A program made the position numbers and the translations under genes. 64,000 nucleotides of DNA from Brasenia schreberi. Its lineage: Eukaryota; Streptophyta; Magnoliopsida; Nymphaeales; Cabombaceae. Shown one piece after another: positions 48,101 through 57,100 of this stretch (within the stretch, counting starts at the first letter, position 1; the number at the start of each line of letters is the position of its first letter). Below the pieces are notes generated by a model. The model saw only the letters and a list, made by a program, of their open reading frames with translations. It did not search any database and was not told the origin of the DNA. The DNA lies in assembly GCA_036023115.1 (NCBI GenBank), contig JAYKKT010000046.1:2678501-2742500 (forward strand), given 5' to 3'.

Positions 48101-51100
48101 CACACACACAATGAATATGCACAAATACATAGTTGTGTCCCAGAACACGACTTCTGAAGTTGTAGCATGCTGTATGTATCATACCCATGCGACATAGCAT
48201 CGTGAAGCCTAAAGAAAATATTTATCCAGCAAATGAACTTAGTAGTATCTCTGCAAAGACAAAATTGTTTGAGATGGGTAAAGAAAGAACTCAACATAAT
48301 AAAGAAAATTGCATAAATTATATTCTAACCATGATATGTTATGATTTCCTTACGTTAAGAGGGGGACTCAGAAATTCAATCCCATTGCTTATCTGTCCAT
48401 AAGGCTCCATTAGGTCAACAACTGATTCCAGGTCTTCCTTCGACAATGTCAAGCCAAGATGATTCACAAGCCATCTGCTCATCCCCTTCACCGATGCAGT
48501 ATTCCAGAGCCACCTTGGCAAAATATTACTCAAACTCTACAAAGGAAAAAGACAGAAAACCACATCTAAGAGTCAATTGTATGAAAGAATTCAGGCCCAC
48601 ATAGACTGGCAACTAATTCTTAAGAAGATAGCAACGATCACTTGCTTTGTAATTTGTATAGAGGCAAAAAATCATTATGACGATAGAATAACTAAGGAAG
48701 ATACCAATTCAAATCAAACGGCTATGGTAATGCCAACAATTCTCCATTCATTTCCAGTCAAAGATTGTAACAAGTATACACAAACTAATTTAGACAATCG
48801 GAGCAGGAAACCAAGAGAACAAGTCAGTTAAACTAAAATAAACTGTGGAATCATGAAATTATACATCTTTATGATTTTTTCTCCCAAAAGGCAAGCACAG
48901 TAGGCACAGTCTGGCCAGTTATATTCAGACAAAAGATTATGAACATGTTAGTACAAGCACCATGCACCAGTCAGCAGATGATCCTTTGAGAATCTTTCCA
49001 GCAACTTACCTAGTTTGTCCAAATGGATGGCTAGATGATTAAAAAGCTTGAACTGGGCATGGCTGGTTCGAAACCAACCCCGCAGTTTAAACCAGAACCG
49101 AACAATCGGAAACCCCTGGTTCGGTTACGGTTCGTAATTTTTAAAAACTGGAACGGGCGGTTCAAAACTGTTTTTATGTTTAAATAAATTTTCTGAAATT
49201 CCCCTTTGTTAGCTCAACAGTAGAAAGCACCTCAACATTGCAGCTGGTTGGAGTTCGACTCCCATGGGGTGCACCCTTAAAATAAAGCTTTAAAGTCTGT
49301 TTGCATTTACATTGTCACAAATGACCAGGTGCCTCCTGGTGGAAGAAGGTTTCTCACGAAACCAGTTGGTGGGAGTTCAATTCTACAGAGGTGTACGCTG
49401 CAAAAAAAATTGAACTTGATGGCCTCGTTTCCGGGGCAGTTCTGAAAGCGGAACTGGGCCCTGCCGGTCACGGTTTCAGGTAAACTGAAACCGAACATGT
49501 CTAGCTTGAACTATCCCAGCTTCCAAAACAAAACTATATAAACCAAAGACAAGTGAATGCAAGCCAAGGTGAAAGGTGAAAGAACTTTAATGTTGAAGAA
49601 AATCCTCATGATCATGTTCACCAGGACTTAGGAGACCAGGTTCTGGATTATTTTTCCCTTCATAAACACAAAATAATTTCTGAAACCAGAGAACCAGTAA
49701 TTTACAACATGAATCCATCTTCACCATTTACAGAATGTGGGAGTCATACTGAAGCAGTAACATGAGTTGTTTCACGTGGACAATTGTCAGAAGAACTATG
49801 TTACATTACATATGCAACAACATAAAGAAGTTGGAGAGACATTGTTCAATAAACAACTTTACTGTTTCCCTTATTGAATACTTGATGAATGCTAGATGTC
49901 CAGGGATGAAATATGATTCATAATTTCATATTGCAACTTTTAGCAATTTTAAATACAAAAAGAAAGCTGCAACAGCAACAAGGAGAAGCTCATGATTTTC
50001 CTTTCATGCATAAAGTCAAACCATGTCCAAGTGGTATTGGCAGTTGGAAGCTAAAGAATGGAAAGAATAGACTTCCACAATCATGGTTTAGATTGAAATA
50101 TGGAAAGACTTCAAGGTAATCATGGTTCAATTTAAGTCATTGAATCCTCTCCTTAAAGTATTTGGCTCGAAATTGGAAGAGCCACACATAAAAAAGGGAA
50201 ATAAGGATCAGAGAAGAGGAAGAAAAGAATAGAGAATGATAGTGGTCTGCAGAACATGTAAAGTATCAGGATCTAGACAAAAAGGTAAAAGGCGTGCCCT
50301 CGCTCCAATAGTCAAAAATACATTTGGTACTGAGGATGACATTAGTTTCAGGAGATCCTAATTCTTTTCTCTTCCTCTAACAACAAAGAAAAGGGGAAGG
50401 TTGAAAACAAGAAATGTGAACATAGATTGCCACCCTTTTCTCATAAAAATGTGAAGAACACAACCTCAGATGGCTTTTAAACCACACACATACAGACATG
50501 TGCGCACACACACAGGACGTGCATGCACAAACACAAACACATATAAGCATACATATGTATGAAAAGGCACTTACAGTAACAGGTGGACACATACATACAT
50601 CTATGTTCTGTCTATCTATCTCTGTGTGTGTATGCTTGTAGATGGATAGAGATCAGACATACCAAAAAAAGTAATTTGTCTCTGAACTTATGCCAGATCA
50701 AGAAACTGATGGAGCAATTCTAAATTCTAAATAACCGCAGTGAACAGAAATTGAGTCAAAGCAGCATTGCAGTATTGACGGTCAGTACATATTTCAGTTT
50801 TTGAATTAAAAATCAAGTACATCATTTGTAGCAAACTAAACATGACTAAAAGCAGATTAATGCAAAAACCCATATATTGGTAAGGAAGATTAAATGAGGA
50901 TTAGAATGCACAAGAATTGCTTACTGCAAACAAGCAGCAGTAGTTCATGAGCTCGTCTCTGTCAAGAACTTTATTTCTAAAAGCAGCAGCTTCCAACGAC
51001 ATGGGAACAACCTTCAGCTCTATAGGACGCAAAAGTGATGTCTTCTCAGCAACCTGCAATAGCGCAACTTTCATTATAGCATATTTAATAAAATAATTTT

Positions 51101-54100
51101 GTCACCCTAAATGTTTGTGAAAGCAGGGATCAAGCAGTTAGTCTTTTGTGTATATCGGTTGTGAAATGGAGATGTTTTAAGAGAGAAAAAGACTTGACCT
51201 TAGTCGCAGGTAGTGGTCATCCTATTTTCTCGCCATAAACAATGTAATATGCATACCAGCAACAAATAATATATTTATGAAAATTCCCAAGCATATTTTA
51301 CCGTTATTCCTGCCAGAAAAGTACACAAGAATGCTCTGCATTCTGACCTTTCATTTATTAATGTGATACAAGCAATTGGGAATCCAATATGTACCTTTTT
51401 CCAATCAACAATGTCGATTAGCTGTTCATCCATAGTATCTTTTGCTGCTGTATACAAAATCTTCTCCCTTTCAAGCTGTGTAGGTCGCTGGAGGTGCAAT
51501 ATCCTATCCATTCGCCCAGGGCGCCGCAAAGCTGGGTCAACTTGCTTTAAGTTGCTTGTTGTTGCAATTAAAACTACACCATCTTGCTTCTCAAAACTAC
51601 ATAAAAGTATTACTTCAGATGATTAAAGGAGAAAAACAACGAAAATGGTGGTATGCTATCTGCAGAAGTAAATCCCCAAACCGATGCTGGATAAACATCT
51701 GAAACATAAAGTACAGCTGTCAAGACTAGAAATGCATGATGTTGTTGATAGTGAATCGTGATCCCCAAACATGAAGTAGCTCAGAGCATAAAAAGAACTT
51801 GGAAAGTTCCATAAGCAATTATATATAAGACACAAACAACCAATTAGTACCAACTTTCAGCTCATACTTGACAATAGCCAACTTCTTAAAGCAAAAGATG
51901 GGAGTTGATCCTTACCCATCAAGTTCTACAAGGAGTTGATTTATGAAAGCTTCATGATCTTGTTTCACTGTGTGAATAAACTCACCACGGACGCCAGCAA
52001 AGAGATCAAAATCTTCAACAAAAATTATAACAGGTGCCTGAAGAAGGGAACCGTGTCAATGACAACGATACAATGAATGAAATGCAAAAGAGCATTGAAA
52101 CACACAAATATTCACGTGCAATCTTTACATAGGCACATAAATGACCAGACTCATAGATCAAACCAGTGTTATCCGTATCGCACTGTATCTACGTATCGTA
52201 TCGTGGTACACCTAAGACTATCGTAAAATAGAACTTATCGCTCCGTATCGTGCGATACGGAACACCCAAAAAAAATAAAGCTTTTTTTTCAAAAAAAAAA
52301 ATCAAAAATTTTTTGTTCATATTTTTTTGAACATTTGTGGCCTCTCTTCACTTCTCTCCAAGGCATCCTCCGATATACTTGTTTGGGATTGCAAGTTGTG
52401 TATGTAACATGTAAATTCAGGTTTATAATTTCATTTATTGAATAAGAATAATTTATGAATAAATAAAAATTATAACAAAATCATTTCCCTTTCCCTTGCC
52501 AACTTTTAGGTATATTTCTGCTACCAGTTTCTAATTTCATGAAATCGCAAACAATGAAGAACAATTTGGTTGTCTCGGTTCATTGAGTGGGCATTTCACA
52601 CCTTCACTATTTTAGGGTTCACTTTAGATGACTTCCATTGAGTTGAACATGATCAACGTGTGTGAGGCTTAACTCAGTCTGTGAAGTGAGAAATGGAGCT
52701 CAAGCATTAGTTAAAAAGCTAGTCTCCAGTAAGAGAAAAAGGGGATATCATCAAGTAACAATATCACATCACGGAGGTATCATAGACTCAATAATCAAAG
52801 AAATGGAGCTCATCGTTTTGCTCACATATGAAAATTAGCAAATATGACAACTACATGTACAAAGATAGCAGTTTGTTAATTTTGATATATTAGATGAGTG
52901 GATTATGGAAGATAACGAAGAAAATGCACTCCTAACCGAAGAAGACATTGCATGGATTAATTTGAAAGGAGTGCAACAACATCATGAAGGAGATGAAGAT
53001 TTTGATTTGAATCTTCATCAAGGAGAAGATGAAGATTATTTAGTTAATGATCCTGATACAAATTTACAATATATAAAATGTAAATGTATCTCATTTTTTG
53101 CTTCAAAATATGTAAATTTGGATGCAATTGTTCAATGTTGAATGTTCATGTACTAAACTTTGCATTATATGAATTCAAAGCAATTACCAGATTTTTCCTA
53201 ATTTTTTCTGATTTTTTCTGATTTTTATCAGATTTTTACTAATTTTTTAAATATTTTTCTACTTTTTATTATTAAAGTATGATACAGTTCGATACGCCCG
53301 TATCGTGGAGCCCAGCGATACGCGATACGATACGCGTCAGACAACACTGGATCAAACAAATATATGACACCATAGAGAAGGATCTCACAATGAACCCAAA
53401 CAAAGAAGGATAAATTCAAACCAATTAAGTCAGTCTTACATGATGTGGTCAAAAACACAAAGAGGGACCAAGCACAAATGCTACAGTAAAGGAGGCCATT
53501 TTATATTTCCTAATTTGATGTAACCAATTAGCATAAATGCTACAGTAAAAGAGACAGAATTGGTTGAAACGTATAGGGGATAAAAATTATCAAAAACTCA
53601 TAACACTTAGCCAAAGTTGAGCAAAATATTGAAGAAGGAAAAGGCCTCAAAGCTAACCAAGTCCCTTGCTGTTTGAAAGAGCTCCCTAACATTTGAGGCA
53701 CTTTGTCCAACCCACAGTCCAGCCTCTAATTGGCGAGCCTTAACCTCTACGACAGGCACCTTCGCTTCTGCAGCAATAGCCAGTGCAAGGCTTGTTTTCC
53801 CTGTCCCTCTCTCGCCCACAATTAGGACTCCCTGCAAATAATAACCTCTTAGAGACACTTGAGTATCATGTTCAAGAAGTGGACCGTGACAAAAGGTTTC
53901 CAACTGAAGGCATGCACTGTAGAGTTCAGCGTCTACATAACGCACAACATATATCAGAATAACAAGGTACATTTTCTAATCAAATACTCTTACTGCACCA
54001 ACGGAAACCCTGACTCCTCAAAGAGAGTTCATCAACACACAGCATTTACCCAACTTCACTAATCCAAACAGCAGTCTTAAATTGTTAGAATCCTAAAATC

Positions 54101-57100
54101 ATCATCAAAATCACCAATATTGAACTAGTGGACAAAGGAGAGATGAGGAGTGGACCGTATAATAACTGTAGACAATATACAAGCCCATTGATCAAAGTGA
54201 ACAAGTTTAAATAAGGTTATGCTAGAAAGAAATAAAAGCCAGGCACCCACACACAAAGCAACAACAATTCACCACTTGCAAGAAACAGTAGAAGCCAGAA
54301 AATGGATTATGTCAACTATGATACAAGTAAACAAAATGAGGTTAATTACATGCTAGATTGTGTGATACTAATCCTTGAATAACGTTCCAGAAACTGGAAG
54401 ATGCACAAGAAAGAAGACCAAAACCATGGACTATGATCTCAATATAGTTAAGAAGTTATACATCAGATGCCATATGGATGCAAGTAAAAGAATAGGTGTC
54501 AACAAGCAACGACCTTAAACAAGAGACCATGAAAAACATACCCGAGGGGCACGAGCACCCATTTCCTGAAAAGCACTAGGATTTCTTAAAAATGCTACAA
54601 TTTCATTAATTTCCTCCCTCATAGAATCTACACTAGCAAAGTCTCTCAATCGAATTGGTGGATTCTTTACCCTCTGCAAGAAAAAGCATTAGATTTAATT
54701 AGAGAAACATACAGAATCCAAAACTAATTCACAATAAAGAATCTAACCTTCATCTGCTCAAAGGCTGATTTTATAGGATCAATCCCCTCATTTTTCCGAC
54801 GAATCCTCCTACTGAACTTGAACCTAAAATAAGCTTTCTGAAGTTTCAGAAGGAATTATGTCAGGTTGCAGGTCATTAATGATTTCCATAAACACAGGGA
54901 ACTTTATGCTACCGCTATGAGTCAAAAGATCATTAGTTTCGTAATCAGAGAAAATATTATGCTATTATATCATGTTACCCTCTATGGATGTACGTCTTCT
55001 TAGGTGGACATAAATTTCAACATAGCATAAGATGCCATCAGGGAGAGAGCATGGAGAAATATGTAATAAGGCAACTGATCAAGCTCATTGAGTGCTTTAT
55101 AGACATAAAGGAAGCCCATCTGAGGGTGATAATACCAACATTGTCATGCCCTATCCATCCGACTAATGGATGGGTGTAGGAAATTTGTCCGGCACCCGGC
55201 CTCGAGGCCGGATCTGCCTTGGCAAATTTCACCATGTGTTGAAATTGCCTACTGGCACCAGTGTGGAATGCAGCTTTGTCTGTACCGGTTTTCTCCATAA
55301 TAAGATACAGGCGTATTGTATTGTAATTTTTTTAACAAAATAATTTAAAAATCAAGAAAATAAAAAGAAAAAAGAAAATTTTTAAACAATTCTTATAAAC
55401 AAAATTGGGATAAACATTGATCCATTAAACATTAATTCAAATTACAAGTACAACTTTCATCATTAAGAAGTAGCCAACAACAACAAATTGTTCTTAATAT
55501 ATAGGTACAAGAAAAATCACTCCTGCCTATTGTGCAATATGCATGACAAAACAACAAATTGATCTTAATATAGGTATAATGAGTGATCTTATATCACAAT
55601 GTGTTCTTATGGTTGCATTTCTGCTAATGTTAGTTCCTACAGAGTTAAATTGTTCCTAGAAATGTATTTATGGACTCCTCTATCTAAAAGCTTTTAAAAT
55701 CAGTCTGAAAAGTTGGAAACAAGAAAGAATACTTAGTTTGCCCAAATCAGAAATTAATAAATTAGATGATTTAATGACGCCAAAAGTCTTGGTCCTAATT
55801 CTACATTTTGTTATTGAAGTGTTAATTATCACAACAACCAACAAAATTTTATTTTCTTCAGCAAGACACTAATTTTGTTGCAGCAGATCGAGGTACTAAC
55901 AGCTCACTCCATAATTAATTAGTGTTACTGAATTAGGGGTGAATTGGCTCAAAATGGCAAAAAGGGGGAAAACTGTTAGTCTCAATAAACTCAATACAAG
56001 CCGATATGTTGTGGGTTTGCGATACAACATTACAACCCTTGTATTGTATCGTATAAGCTGTGTACAGGGAAGCCAATACACAACATTGATGGAATGTGAG
56101 TGTTCCTTTTCAAGTGCTAAGGCCAAAAGTGGTCCTTGGCACCTGACCGACTCACACAACACCACACGACGAATGCAAAAGAGCAAAGTGAGAAATCATG
56201 CGGAGAACTTGAAAACAAAAACTTTGACTTATAACATAAAGGAGAGTTGCATGATCCCAACACACTATAAGATTTACAGGACTCTTTTCTCAAATAATGA
56301 TTTTACAAAGGATAGCCCAAAAGCCAGTTATAATTCTGCATCGGAAGGTCACATTCTCCCCCACAAAGATTTTGTAGCCATTCTCTTGCTTGTATTGATG
56401 CCAACGGGTAGACCACTAGAGCAAAACTAAATACTTCCTCTTTTAGGGAGAGGAACGAACTTAAGTTCATCCTATTTTGACATGAAATTGCAAGACATAA
56501 GTAAACAACAACCAAAATATCTACTAAGCTTGAAGTGCAGCTCTCATGACCAATGCTGCGGATCAGAACCAAAAACAAGTTGGACTTCAAAAAGAAATTT
56601 TGCAGACCTCAATATGACAAGATTTTACAACTTCCTCATGAAAAGATCATGTTCCACAAGAATATTTACCCTAATCACTAACATAAATGTACTATCTACT
56701 AATGGAAGAGAATGACCTATTAAGACATAGCGCACATACATCTGCTTATCAAATACCCAAATGCAACTCAAGTAGTTGCAGTAAAACCTGCCCCATTGAA
56801 CTGTTTGCTTTTCCAGCAATAATTTTTACACTAATCACTAACATAAACATAAACATAAATTATCTACTACAGGAAGAGAATGGCCTGTTAAGACATAACA
56901 AAAACATCTGCTTATAAAAACATGCGACTTTTTTGGGGGGAAATAAAGAAGAAGATAAACGATCTAGAAATAGTACCACTCTATTCAATTTTCTCAAGTT
57001 TGGGTTCCTGCGAAAGGGACCAAAGCCAAGTACCCTGGGAACCTTTTTCCTTGCAAAATTGATCACATGAAATAACAAGTACCCATAGATAACACTTCTA

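Larger units (their letters stand above)
32741..48353 (-). other. 15.6-kb FTSHI5 intron packed with transposons
   Basis: From right to left in transcription order it contains the gene-capturing LTR element, a partial LTR, AT-rich tandem repeats, the WDR44-carrying hAT element, nested LINE copies and a short LINE derivative. Stretches 32741-33590 and 47532-48353 have no recognised element apart from a gata/cagaca run near 48070. Confidence 0.85.
52038..53657 (-). other. FTSHI5 intron holding hAT copy C
   Basis: 1.6-kb intron, three quarters of which is the deleted hAT element at 52164-53349. The remaining flanks carry no recognised feature. Confidence 0.7.

Noticed and set aside
54824..54827. 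Alternative FTSHI5 acceptor nearer the exon
   Set aside because: Using it leaves the frame with an immediate stop; the acceptor at 54838 restores KAYFR and the correct phase.
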